A stretch of DNA of 64,000 nucleotides. Origin: Lomentospora prolificans (Eukaryota > Ascomycota > Sordariomycetes > Microascales > Microascaceae). Below the pieces are notes generated by a model that saw nothing but the letters and a program-made list of their open reading frames with translations, made no database searches and had not been told where the DNA came from. Of this stretch, positions 37,620 through 48,888 are shown piece by piece; positions within the stretch are counted from its first letter, which is position 1; each line of letters begins with the position of its first letter. Location of the stretch: positions 3,348,001 through 3,412,000 of the forward strand of contig JARFXM010000003.1 in the NCBI GenBank assembly GCA_029532625.1. The letters run 5' to 3'. Position numbers and translations under genes: made by a program.

Positions 37620-40547
37620 ATGGCCTACCAAGGCGGCGGTGGCGGTGGCCATGGCCAAGACTACGGCCAACCTCTACAGGACCTTCCTCCCGGCCAGAGT
37701 GTGAGTTGCTCTGCTCATAGTAAAGCTACCTTTTGACTGGAGCTAATACGCAGCCTCCCACCTCAGTATCATATGCCTCCTCACGGAGACAGCCACGACG
37801 AAGAAGTTGAACGGTCTCTACTGAGAGATCCGCACCAGCAGCAGGGCTACGACAACGGTTATCTCGGCGCGAATAACCCTCCTCCACGTCCCGTCTCCGC
37901 CTACAGTTTAACGGAGACGTACGCACCTGGAGCGCACAGCCAGACACCCACACCAGGATTTGGCGAGGCGTATGGAGCTCAAGCATACGGCACCGGTTTT
38001 GACCCTACTGGCGGATATGGCTATGGTGATCGGCCTGTATCGCATGTTGACGCCGATGAGAGCTGGGTTAGGAGACAGCAACCGGGCATGGCACCGGGTG
38101 GTGGCCTCAAGCGATATGCCACCCGTAAAGTCAAGCTCGTTCAGGGTTCCGTCCTGAGCATCGACTACCCCGTTCCCAGCGCCATTCGAAATGCCGTCCA
38201 AGCCAAGTACCGTGATTCCGAAGGTGGCTCTGACGAGTTTGTCAAGATGCGCTACACCGCCGCGACTTGCGATCCTGATGACTTCACGCTCAAGAATGGT
38301 TACGATCTTCGCCCTAGAATGTATAACCGGCACACTGAGCTTCTCATTGCTATCACTTACTATAACGAAGATAAGCTGCTCTTGTCGCGTACTCTGCACG
38401 GCGTCATGCAGAATATCAGGGATATCGTGAATCTGAAGAAGTCCGTCTTCTGGAACAAGGGCGGTCCCGCCTGGCAGAAGATTGTTGTCTGCCTGGTTTT
38501 CGACGGTATCGAGAAGACGGATAAGAACGTCCTCGACGTCTTGGCCACGATTGGTGTCTACCAAGATGGTGTTGTCAAGAAGGACGTTGATGGCAAGGAA
38601 ACTGTTGCTCACATCTTCGAGTACACGACCCAGCTGTCCGTAACTCCCAATCAACAGCTCATTCGGCCTGTAGATGATAGCCCGCAGACCCTTCCTCCTG
38701 TTCAGTTCATCTTCTGCCTTAAGGGCAAGAACAGCAAGAAGATCAACTCCCATCGTTGGCTTTTCAATGCCTTTGGCCGTATCCTCAACCCCGAGGTCTG
38801 TATTCTACTCGATGCCGGTACTAAACCCAGCCCCAAGTCTCTCCTCGCTCTTTGGGAAGGTTTCTACAATGACAAGGATTTGGGAGGTGCTTGCGGTGAA
38901 ATTCACGCTATGTTGGGTAAGGGTGGCAAGAAACTGATCAACCCTCTCGTATCTGTGCAAAACTTCGAGTACAAGATCTCCAACATACTCGACAAGCCCC
39001 TGGAGAGCGCGTTTGGTTACGTCAGTGTTTTGCCAGGTGCCTTCTCCGCTTACAGGTACCGAGCCATCATGGGACGCCCGCTGGACCAGTACTTCCATGG
39101 TGACCACACCCTCTCTAAGCGACTCGGCAAGAAGGGTATCGATGGCATGAACATTTTCAAGAAGAACATGTTCTTGGCTGAGGATCGTATCTTGTGTTTC
39201 GAATTGGTTGCGAAGGCCGGGCAGAAGTGGCATTTGAGCTATATCAAGGCCGCCAAAGGAGAAACTGACGTACCCGAGGGAGCTGCTGAGTTCATCTCTC
39301 AGCGCCGTCGTTGGCTCAACGGTTCTTTTGCTGCCTCTCTATATTCGCTCATGCACTTCGGCCGCATGTACAAGTCGAGCCATAACATCATCCGGATGAT
39401 CTTCTTCCATGTCCAGCTTCTGTATAACGTCCTCAACGTCATTTTTACCTGGTTCAGTTTGGCTTCCTATTACCTCACCACGACGGTTATCATGGACCTC
39501 GTCGGCACACCTGTTCCGGGTGGTAGTGAGAGCGCGGAGCATCATGCCTGGCCTTTCGGGGATTCTGCCACGCCCCTGATTAACGCTATCCTCAAGTACC
39601 TTTACCTGGCCTTTGTCATCCTGCAGTTCATTTTGGCTCTCGGCAACCGTCCTAAGGGTTCCAAGTACCAGTACATCACATCTTTCATCGTCTTCGCCAT
39701 CATCCAGCTCTACGTCCTCGTTCTCTCCGGCTACCTTGTCGCACGAGCGTTTAGTGGTGGCATTGGTGACCAGATCAGCTTGGACAGTGGAGAGGATTTC
39801 ATCAAGAGTTTTTTCGGCGAATCTGCCGCTGGTGTCATCATCGTCGCTCTGGTCACTATTTACGGTCTCTACTACGTTGCTTCGTTCCTTTACCTTGACC
39901 CCTGGCACATGTTCCACTCGTTCCCTTCATACCTGCTGCTCATGTCGACCTACATCAACATCCTTATGGTGTACGCGTTCAACAACTGGCACGACGTTTC
40001 GTGGGGTACCAAGGGTTCGGATAAGGCCGAGGCGCTTCCCTCAGCCCACGTAAGCAAGGGCGAGAAGAATGAGGCTGTTGTTGAGGAAATTGATAAGCCT
40101 CAAGAGGATATTGATATCCAGTTCGAACAGACGGTTAAGCGCGCCCTTGAGCCATTTGTTGAACAGGAGGAGATTGAGGCCAAGGACGTTGAAGATTCGT
40201 ACAAGTCTTTCAGAACGGGTCTAGTCGTCACGTGGCTGTTCTCGAACGCGCTCTTGATCGTTATTATTACCAGCGACAACTTTAACTCGTTTGGCATCGG
40301 CGTAAGTAATCTTCCCGTCTTCGGCATTCTTTTTCTCTCTTTTTCTTTTCCTTTTTATTGAAGATTGTTGTTATTATTCGCTTTCCTCATGCTAACTTTC
40401 TGCACATAGGACACTGCTTCTTCGCGTACTGCCGGTTTCTTCAGATTCCTGCTTTACGCGACTGCTATTCTCTCCCTCATCCGATTCTTCGGTTTCCTAT
40501 GGTTCCTCGGCAAGACTGGCCTTATGTGCTGCTTCGCGAGGCGATAA
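37620..40547 (+). CDS. chsB: Class III chitin synthase
   Basis: Processive transferase that makes chitin from UDP-GlcNAc at hyphal tips and septa. Exons 37620-37700, 37767-40301 and 40410-40547 (introns 66 and 108 nt) give 918 codons, 917 residues. The N-terminus (1-105) is Gly/Pro/Gln-rich. The chitin synthase N-terminal and catalytic domains follow (about 125-560): VKMRYTAATCDPDDFTLKNG, RPRMYNRHTELLIAITYYNE, LLDAGTKPSP, AEDR (498-501) and the acceptor-site QRRRW (539-543). Membrane helices begin at about 565 and recur to the C-terminus, with a charged cytoplasmic loop at about 775-845. The last exon encodes a final hydrophobic helix and the basic end CCFARR. The first intron has a nearby upstream CAG (37751-37753) that would shift the frame; the acceptor at 37764-37766 restores YHMPPHGD. 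Class III is assigned from the match to ChsB/CHS-1-type blocks, as I recall them, and the short N-terminus. The symbol follows Aspergillus. Confidence 0.96.
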
Positions 40548-41480
40548 ACGCTTGAACCAAGGATGTTCTGTTTTAAGCACTGGGAAAAGAATGGCGTTCG
40601 TCGTTCGGCCCGGCCCGAGGTTTGTTAACCAACATAGAAAGTGTATGTGGAGGACGATGTAACTGTGAGGTTCATACATAAAATTTGTTTGTTTTGGGAA
40701 GTGATGAATATTTGGAGGAACAAGGATACCTAAACAGCCATTTTCTCAGTTTGTTTTCATGTTCTTTTTATCTGTTGTTTTTTATCCTCTTTTTTTATTT
40801 AATTCTTTTTTTTTTGAAGAAGGGGCGTTGGAGGAGCGCCGCCAGCGGAAGAGGGTTTCTCCCTGGCGGTTTCTCGTCCCTGAAGCCCGGACGGTGCAAC
40901 ATAAGAGTACGCCACCTACATGGATGTATTCAGGAAAGCCAGCCATTGGATGCACACAGGCTCCCAGGCTGTATGTCGAGACATAAAGAGGGTTTAACTG
41001 TATGATCGCAGCGATGACGCTAAACGAAATGTTTTTAAATCGTGTTCATACAACTGGTCTCCATCGATGTGTTCTTGGACCCGTCGTCTAACACTGGACA
41101 TCTACACATCCGGCGTGCCCAACCCTCTCTTCTAACATGCCATGCTTCCTTCTATCGATGTTTTAGGGGATCCGCGCTGTGCTGAGGATGTTGCTAAGCC
41201 TTATGAAAGCCTCTGTGTAGTGGATGCTTCATGCGCCTTTGGCGCTAAAGCACGAGCCCCGCATCCAATCGGGTATACCCCGCCATCGTTAATGAAGAAA
41301 TGGAAGATAAATCATTGAGAAAAAAAGTTCTCGAGCTTGCAACACTTTCGTTATCTACGTATACCGCTGCATGAGGGAAAACGCTCCAACTCCCGAAAAA
41401 AATACAAAATACGATCCGAACCGCTGTCCGACTGCGGCAACCCGCACCACCAACTCAGTGGGCTTGAAACCCGGTTTACG
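40548..41480. other. Intergenic between chitin synthase and OTU gene
   Basis: Contains the presumed chitin synthase 3' region, with a T-rich tract at about 40760-40820. An upstream in-frame ATG at 41337 precedes the chosen OTU start. No additional gene seen. Confidence 0.5.
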
Positions 41481-42398
41481 ATGGAGACCCTTGAAGCGAT
41501 GCACGCACGGCACCGCAAGGAGAAGAAAGACCTCCAGGGCCGAATCATGAACAAGAAGAAGAACTCGACGAAAAAGACGCGAAAAGGCGTCAACGACGAG
41601 TGCGCCGATCTGGAACGCCAGCTCGCCGAGAAGCAAGCCGCCGAACTCGTGACGCTGACCGGGGGTGGCGGAGAACAAGAGCAGGAAGACAATGGAGCGG
41701 CCGACGTTGTCCAAGGTGTCTCGGAGGTGATGATAGAGGCTCATTCGCAGGCGAAGCCAGATGGGCCTACGCCGCAGGAGCCACAACAGGGACAGGGGAA
41801 GAAGCGAAATCGGCAGAAGGAACGGTTGGCCCGGCGAGCAGCAGAGCAGATGGCGCTCGCGGAGGCCGCCGAGTCTGAGGCGGCGAGTATGGTGGATCAC
41901 AGAGGGATCGAGCGGGCCGCCATGAGCGGCACGATCAAGGCAAATGCGCTCGCGGAGAAGGAGATTCGGCCAGACGGGCACTGTCTGTTTAGCGCTGTCG
42001 CCGACCAGCTCGAACACTGCAACGTGGCTCTTTCATCCGCTGGAAAGCGCGCCCGCGACGCCGTGGAGGGGAAGGCACCGGGATTTAAGGTCGTTAGAGC
42101 GGTTGCTGCGGGCTGGATCGAGGACCACCCGGACGACTTCGCGCCGTTCTTGGAGGAGGACCTGGACAGCTATGTCACAAAGATGAGGGATACGGCAGAG
42201 TGGGGAGGACAAATCGAGCTGATGGCGTTGGCGAATGCGTACAACGTCCAGATCAACGTGGTACAGAACGGCCCGATGGAGAAGATCCGGCCATCAGGGG
42301 AGATGGAAAGTGAGCCGGCAGCGGAGATTTGGCTCGCGTATTACAGGCACGGTTACGGACTCGGAGAGCACTATAACTCTCTGAGGAAGTCCCCTTGA
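41481..42398 (+). CDS. otu2: OTU-family deubiquitinase (Otu2/OTUD6-like)
   Basis: Cysteine protease that removes ubiquitin; the Otu2/OTUD6B branch is linked to ribosomes and translation. Single exon, 305 residues, close to the length of human OTUD6B. The N-terminal half (1-140) is a charged Lys/Glu-rich helix starting METLEAMHARHRKEKKDLQG, as in the family. The OTU domain runs at about 150-303. The catalytic triad is visible: Asp165 and Cys168 in RPDGHCLFSAVADQ and His297 in YGLGEHYNSL. WGGQIELMALANAYNVQINV in the middle is the usual OTU core. An in-frame ATG at 41337 would add 48 residues, but these are not family-like and METLEAMH matches the usual family start. Tail to tail with the methyltransferase gene, 118 bp apart. 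Confidence 0.93.
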   Translation: METLEAMHARHRKEKKDLQGRIMNKKKNSTKKTRKGVNDECADLERQLAEKQAAELVTLTGGGGEQEQEDNGAADVVQGVSEVMIEAHSQAKPDGPTPQEPQQGQGKKRNRQKERLARRAAEQMALAEAAESEAASMVDHRGIERAAMSGTIKANALAEKEIRPDGHCLFSAVADQLEHCNVALSSAGKRARDAVEGKAPGFKVVRAVAAGWIEDHPDDFAPFLEEDLDSYVTKMRDTAEWGGQIELMALANAYNVQINVVQNGPMEKIRPSGEMESEPAAEIWLAYYRHGYGLGEHYNSLRKSP

Positions 42399-42516
42399 TC
42401 CTACGGTGAATCGCATACACTCCCAGTCCCTGTTGTCTGATGCGTGAGGACAACATCTTGTTCTACCAAGCGGTTTGATGTGGTCATCTACTGTGGGTAG
42501 CATACAGCTATTCCAA

Positions 42517-43771
42517 TTAATGTGCCCAAATCGACACGCGATCAGTTATCGTCCCATCCTCGGCTACTCCGATAGTGTGCGTCCGTCTCGGTGTGTACAG
42601 CTCCAACCTCCTCAAGCCGTCCTCTGCCTTCTCAACTCTGTCGAGATTTTGTACGTTTCCATCCGCATCGATAGAGATTTCTTCGCCTGGGCGGGAAAGA
42701 AGAGCGAGGTACATATCGGAATTGACACCCCAGGGGGGCCCCGGGAGGGAGAGCGGCTTGCCGTTAGGGAACTGGAGGATGACGAGACGGCCTTCCGGGG
42801 CTAGAAGCTCGGCCTGTCGGGCGGCCCATTTGGGTCTTAGAGGCATGGGTAAGGCACAGGAAAACTGGAGTCATGAGAAGCCCGCGGGAGAAGTGCGAAG
42901 AACGCAGATGGGCCAGAGGTCAGCGTGGTGGACAGGAAGTAGAGCAAAACATTCGAACATTACGAGGAAGGGATACATAGCATGTCTAGCAGGTCGCATT
43001 TAGGAAGGAATATGATGGAATGAAACTTACAGTAAAGTCGAAGATGAGGTCAAACTTGTCGTTCCCTGTCTCCTTGAGGAAATCGTTGGCAAAGAAGTCC
43101 CCGAGTACCCAAGTGACCTTACCCCTCTCTTCAACGCCATCCTGTAACTTGTAGGCATCGTTGTCCTTGACGGCGTCAGCGTTTTGTTTGGCCTCGTTCA
43201 GGGCCGTCTCGGCTAGATCCAAGCCGACAACGTCGTATCCCCATGATGACAAGAGGAGCACATCATGGCCCTTGCCGCAACCAGGTACAAGAGCTGTCTT
43301 TCGCTTCGTTCCCTTCACAGTGGGGGCTGCGAGTCCGAGAACGTCGGGACGCTCAGCGAGGAGGTCATGAAGAGGCATACTTGGGCCAGCGCGGTCCCAG
43401 GGTGTCACGCTCTGCGCCCAAAGACGCTCCCACATGGGGCCGTGGGACTCTGGGGGCACATCTCGGAAGGTGGAGGCAATTACTTCGGCTGGATTCATGA
43501 CTGCGGGCGGGTTCTGGGTAAGAGTGGTAATGGGGGACGGGTTAGGAGGGAAAGTCACTAGGCTTTTCGGCGCTGTAGTTCTAGTTCTACTGGTAGTGTA
43601 CGTTCTCGTGGTGGGGCCGTGTGTCGGGCTGGGTAGATGCTGATGTGGGGGAAAGCTTCCAGTGACCGAGGAGTTCGGGATTGGATGTGGGGTGTAGGCG
43701 GGAGATTGGCTGGCTATTTTGGCGCGTGATAGCGAAGAATTTACGATCCTGGTGTGTCGGACTGTTCTCAT
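42517..43771 (-). CDS. TPMT-type thiol methyltransferase
   Basis: S-adenosylmethionine-dependent methyltransferase of the thiopurine/thiol methyltransferase family; fungal members act on small thiols or halides, exact substrate unknown. Exons 43771-43031 and 42864-42517 with a 166-nt intron (GTAAGT donor, CCAG acceptor) join in frame (DFT|FSCALPMPLRPKWAARQ). Family landmarks are MWERLWAQSVTPWDRAGPS, the SAM-binding ALVPGCGKGHDVLLL, GYDVVGLDLAETALNEAK, GDFF, and ELLAPEGRLVILQFP. From the upstream ATG the product is 362 residues. The first 91 (MRTVRHTRIVNSSLSRAKIA..., Arg/Ser/Thr/Pro-rich, no acidic residue) look like a mitochondrial targeting sequence. From the inner ATG at 43498 (MNPAEVIASTF) the product is 271 residues, the usual family length. 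Which start is used cannot be decided here; both may be. Confidence 0.88.
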
Positions 43772-46700
43772 GCTGAGTACGCAGGTTGGAAACCTCTTCG
43801 GTCCTTTGATGCGAAGGGATGATGATCATGGAGAGCTCAGCCAAAGCTCGGTCTCTACTTTGGAAGCTTGGAAAAGGGCAACAGCGCCTCAGGGTGAAGT
43901 TCATGCTCACGTAATTCAATTGACAAGCCAGCCAGCCAGCTACTAAAGTGTGTGCGCTGGCCTGGCCCTCCTTTCCCTGAAATGGCCTCTAGCCGGGGAA
44001 AAGTGTCCAAGCCAGGCGGGGAAACCAAGAATAGAGTTCAGTCTCTTCTGAGGGGTTCAGCTCCCCTCGTCAAGGGAGCATCAGGGTCCTGAGATCAGGG
44101 CCTCGGAACAAACCATCCCTGGAGCTGCACATGCTGCATACTCCGTAATTCTCATCTCTGTCCAAGTTGAGTGGGGAAAGCACCCTTCGATGTCACTCTG
44201 AGATACACGAGAGCTACGTCGCGTCAGGAAACTCTGGGCAGACCTCTCCTCCCCGGTGAAATGCAGATAGACCAATCGAGACTCGCAAGTAAGAAAATAA
44301 GACGAACTATCGACGGGCCCGTTGCAAAGCTGTTCTTGGTTCTCTCGGCTGGCAGAGTCGTGGGATCATCCGACGAGCTGCCTTTGTCGCTTCATTCGAC
44401 TCTCGAAGTAGAGTGAACTTATTCTCCAAGCCTCTCGCGAGAGGGGAATAAGGCGGAAGGGTAGATGGATCCATGTTGTGAGACAACGGAAAGGAACCGA
44501 CAAGACATCCAGTGAAGCAGGAGGGACGTTGAGCCATGCTGTATACCAAATGATGATGACCAGATTAGATAAGTGCACGAATCAACGACCCCGGCCCGTC
44601 TGAAGCTAGCCAGCGAGTACACCCGCCCGCCCAAAGTCTAATGGCAGGCGGCCACTCCAACCCTGGTGGTTAGGTTGCGATGTTGATTGCGCAACAGCGA
44701 CGGCTGTTTAACTGAGATCATATCAATCTCGGACCCCAATAAGTACCGTTCGCCTTTATAGACTTAATTCGCCGCTTAACGAGGAAACGAGGCTTATCGC
44801 GCCAGCAAATGATGGCCCTAACTACTCATTTCTACCACCCACACAGTCCAAAATTGGACCTGTCCAACGCTCGGTTTCTTTGGATCGCGCCAGGGCGAAG
44901 AGGGCAAGTGGAAGCACCCGCAAGCGACGGGTCGCAGGAACATTGTTCGGGGCCATTCTTCCCTAAAACCCGGCCTTTAGGTGGATGTCATAGTACAAAG
45001 AGCAACATGGGGGTGGTTGTTTACGCTTCCCCGTTCCGTTCCACCCGCCATAGTGCTACCAGTAGGAGCCACCAGCCAGCCAGCGCTGCTTCGGTTCGAG
45101 GGGTTCGTCCACCTATTCATTCACTACCACTAGCACTAGCAAGTTAGTTTCCCCCAAAGGCATGACCGTTCACCTTTTTTTCGTATCCATTTTCCCCCAC
45201 ATAATCTTCCGCCTCACGCTTCTCGGCGTTACTCTTGGTGAATTCCAGTTTCATGGTATGTTTCTACTTGGGGGGCCCCGGGGGAAGGAAATCAAAGAAG
45301 ATAGTCGAGCCAGTGCTTCGCCGGATAAAAGCTGTGAATCCCGCGTTGAAGGCCGATTGCCAGCCGGGAGCGGGCTTGGTCAATGGTTGCAGGAATGTAG
45401 AATGAAGGGCGATCATTACCGACCAGCTGGGGAAATCAAGATATGCAATCCTCCTCTCGGCAAACTTCCCCCCCGAATGCCTGTTCCCGCGTTCCATCGT
45501 ACTCTGAGCCCTTGGTCAAGCTCGCTCCGCTGGCAACCAAGGCAAGGCCAGCGGTATCAGCTTCTGCCGTGGTCTTTTGTTGTCTTGTTAGGGCTACCAC
45601 CTGCTAGATGCTTCTGACACTACTATACCCTATCCCGTGGCATAGTTTGTCTTGTTTCATGCGCCTATGTTTTCCGATCATAATCTCGCGCACTTCGTCC
45701 CCTTTTTCCGTGAGATACCCACAATCTATTGGCACGTGGCTTGATAGAGGCATGTTCCTCTCTTTTTCCCTCGCCGTTTCTTTGTTCAAGGGTCAAAAGA
45801 TCGGATGGGGTTCGGTTGGTTGCGCTTGCGAACCGCAATTCGGACCGTCGATCCAGCGCAGCATTGGGGCTCCACGAGGACATGACGGATTGAACTCGAA
45901 GAATGTATCTACGTTAACGGACAGTTGTAGGAAAATGGAGCCAGAATGAATTTTTTTTTTCCCTTGGTATTCTTGTATTCTTGTCTTCGGGTCCACAAAT
46001 GGAACGGAGTTAAATCTCAAGGGAAAAAAAAAATTGGAGAGAGCGCTCGTGATACTTTCTCGGAACGCTCAGCGGATCTTTCTTTCTCCTCGCTGGCGTT
46101 AAGTCAAGCTCGGGTTACCCGTTTAGCCTCTTTTGCTAGTGATACAATCCTCGCAGAACTCGGGTCGGCTTCCATACCCAATCGGCCAGCGTTCTGGATT
46201 GCCGCTTCCGTATCGATAGTCTCTGCCTTTAACTACGTGTCCACTGTGACAGCGTCCATTTCTCGTGCCATGCCAGCCTCCGATCTCCTTTGCCTGTTCC
46301 GTCCCGTGCCCTTCCGAACCCCCAAGCTCAGTGGTACGCCGCCATCCTAGACAGCCCAGCGTCCTATGACACCGAATTGAAATTAGACATTGCAGGCGGC
46401 CTTGTCACCATGGCCACGCTTCTCCGAGTCACTACTCAATGGCGTGTCATCTAGACTAGATTTCCCTACCAGCTCCAAACTCGGTTGATCCGGGATCCAC
46501 GGTCTCGAGGTGCGCGGAAGAGGTCGTATACCACACCGCCTGTGTCGAGCTGGTACGAGGCAATATCGCCAGCATCAATCGTGGGCCCTGAGCCTGTGTG
46601 CGTACACTACAAGCGGGTATATCATCACCTGGTCGCCCAACACCCCAGCTGTTTGTCTATTTGTGCCTCGCTCCTTATCCATTCTGCTTTTCTGCGGTAT

Positions 46701-47664
46701 CACGAAATCAGCACGCACTTTGTTGGCCGTAGATCTGCAATTCGAGATTCGGCAACCTTCGTCATTTTCCCTAGCCTGAACTCCCTCTTCGCTCAAAGTT
46801 TAGAAAGCACAATTGTAACCACCCTGGTCCTCGGTGCCAAACGCCGAGTCTCCGATGCTAGACCCCAATCAAACAGCCATCGCAAATATTCCAAGGCTAG
46901 CCCAATCCTCTTGGCGACAAAGTGGGGGCGGCGTCATCGCTACGAACTACCCCAAAACTCACCCGAGGAAGACGGAAAGACTGGAGAGCTGGCTAAGAAC
47001 AAGCGCCATTTCCGTTCATCCTTCAGTATAATAGCTTCAGCCTCCCCCAAAACCCTCATTGTGCCCCGGAACCCTTTGGTAGGTGCTTTTTTTCTTAAAC
47101 CTTTTTACGTTCCTCTCTATCATCCCGTTTCGCCATCCTAGTATTGGAACTGCACGGCCGTTATCTTTCAGGCAGTTAAAGAAGAAGTCAAAAAAAAAGG
47201 CACGGATATATCCAAGTATAGAGCCTGGTGACACGACACACTCTCGCACATCCACCATTCGGTACACCCTGGCCTCTTTTACATCAAGACGTAAATTTCG
47301 CGAACAGACGAGCAAAAAACGCAGTCACGTTCACGCAAAGCACACCGGCGTCACGCATCCACATACTTTAAACGCTCTCACACCCCCACCATCCCACCTT
47401 CCTCTTCCAGGGTACATATAATTCTTTCCGACATCTTCGAACATAAATCCGCACATTCTCGCTCTCTTATTTAACCTCTGCTCTCAAAACAACATTCCTA
47501 ATCCTGCGTCACCTGTGACGACTCTTTATAGTCTTGAAACTGGGGAAGAAATATCCGTGTCTCCCCGTCCTGGATCCCTTTATCCCGCCCGGCTCGACTG
47601 GTATATCTCTCTTCGATCAACATCTCTACCGAAACACCATCCAACTTACACAACTCCGCCTACC
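43772..47664. other. Long divergent intergenic region (3.9 kb)
   Basis: Upstream space of the methyltransferase gene and of the small-protein gene. The frame at 46485-47141 (218 codons) has no recognisable domain and lies in DNA that resembles leader sequence, so I do not call it. From about 46000 to 47660 the plus strand is C/T-rich, compatible with a long leader for the small gene. Contains TACTCCGTA at 44139-44147 and two GCCAGCCAGC strings. Confidence 0.45.
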
Positions 47665-47928
47665 ATGCCCAACTTGAACGCCCCAATATCGTCTCCAGCG
47701 CACCGCTCTGTCATATGCTCCTCCACCGATGACATTTCCTCTCTTAGCCTGTCTTCTTCCGTGAGCCAGCCCTTCGCCTCCGCCCCTGCTGCGGCCCCCC
47801 AGCCTGCCACCCAAAGTCAGAACTCAGCGGATCCCTTCCTCAGGGACTTCACTCTAGTTGCCGAGGCGGCCAAGAGGGCCCAGGTCGCTGTGATGGTGAG
47901 AGAATTCGAGAACTGCGGCCTTTCCTAG
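47665..47928 (+). CDS. Small hypothetical protein (87 aa)
   Basis: Single-exon frame with a good start context (CTACCATGC). Residues 1-55 are Ser/Ala/Pro-rich and look disordered. Residues 58-87 form a compact amphipathic segment, FLRDFTLVAEAAKRAQVAVM, followed by VREFENCGLS at the C-terminus. The helix is strongly structured for so short a frame, and I have the impression that similar short proteins ending in AEAAKRAQ.AV.. are conserved in filamentous ascomycetes, but I know no function. A long C/T-rich leader precedes it, as for expressed fungal genes. Calling it a gene rests on start context, codon-like composition and the helix, not on a family match. Confidence 0.6.
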   Translation: MPNLNAPISSPAHRSVICSSTDDISSLSLSSSVSQPFASAPAAAPQPATQSQNSADPFLRDFTLVAEAAKRAQVAVMVREFENCGLS

Positions 47929-48888
47929 GCGTCACCCCGGTGTTTGGCACTTTGACGTCATACGGTGCCATCAACAATTCGAAGGAACGTTTTACCGAGG
48001 CCAAAATCACTGGAGTAGATCTAGCGTGTCTTCTCGACTCCATTTCGATATGCCGAATAATGGAAACACTTTCCAAATGCGCAAACTGCTTGCTCGACAC
48101 CCCGGACCGACGGAGATGGCTCATAAACCCCCTTTCGTCTCTCTTCTTCCGATTCCCCTTATTAATACCCGTCCGAAACGGACTGTCCCCATCTTCTTTT
48201 TCTCACGAGATCCGGAATAGACCCGCCTTGCTAGAGAGAATTACACCGACACAGCCTCAAGGCTTCTTCACCAGGCTCACCTTACTCCCTTTTTCATTAC
48301 CTCAACCCTTCTCGACAATCGGATTATCCATAGTGGAGGATATCCCACCGGCGTTTTCTTATCTTCCTGATTAACTCGTTTCTTTTCTCCTTTTTTTCTT
48401 CTTTTTTTTAGGATTACCATGGATTTGATGGAACTACAGTACTGGGCGTTTTAAGGAACACAAATATTAGCTGTTGTCTTCGGATGTTTTACGTTCTTCC
48501 TGTTGCTACGAGAGGATGTAGAGACATCGCCGATTCCTGGATTAGGCCAATGCTCAAAAGCGTCTTGGCGGACATGTTAGCACGTGGTCGAACTGTTATA
48601 TTATGTATCACTTTGAATATCGGCCCCCGGTAGTTGGTGAGATGAGAGAGTACGATAATGAATACAAGGTAGGGCTGTTCGCTCGACCGTACCCTCGAAT
48701 CAGGCCAGCATCGTGACCACTCGAAGTGACAACCGAATCCCAATATGCATACAGTCGTGCGACATGCGAGTCCGAATGAGATGATATGGGACACGACGCG
48801 TCGTATATTCTGATTCTGGTCTTACTAACAAATCCACAAGGGGAATCCACAAGGGGAATCCACTCCTGGCTACACCGCAAGGCACGCC
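47929..48888. other. Intergenic between convergent small gene and IDO gene
   Basis: Tail-to-tail gap. The left part (to about 48420, ending in a T-rich tract at 48386-48411) is probably the 3' untranslated region of the small gene. A 13-bp tandem repeat lies at 48831-48863, just after the IDO stop. No gene recognised. Confidence 0.5.
48831..48863. repeat. 13-bp tandem repeat, about 2.5 copies
   Basis: Unit AATCCACAAGGGG at 48831-48843 and 48844-48856, then a partial third copy to 48863. It lies just beyond the IDO stop codon, in its presumed 3' untranslated region. Confidence 0.8.

Noticed and set aside
37908..38753. 281-codon minus-strand frame opposite chitin synthase
   Set aside because: Antisense shadow of a strongly biased coding region; the plus strand encodes an unambiguous chitin synthase.
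41355..42017. 220-codon minus-strand frame opposite the OTU gene
   Set aside because: Antisense shadow of the Lys/Glu-rich OTU protein; Leu/Arg-rich low-complexity translation.
46485..47141. 218-codon open frame on the plus strand upstream of the small-protein gene
   Set aside because: No recognisable domain, random-looking composition, and it lies in C/T-rich leader-like DNA where stops are rarer by composition.
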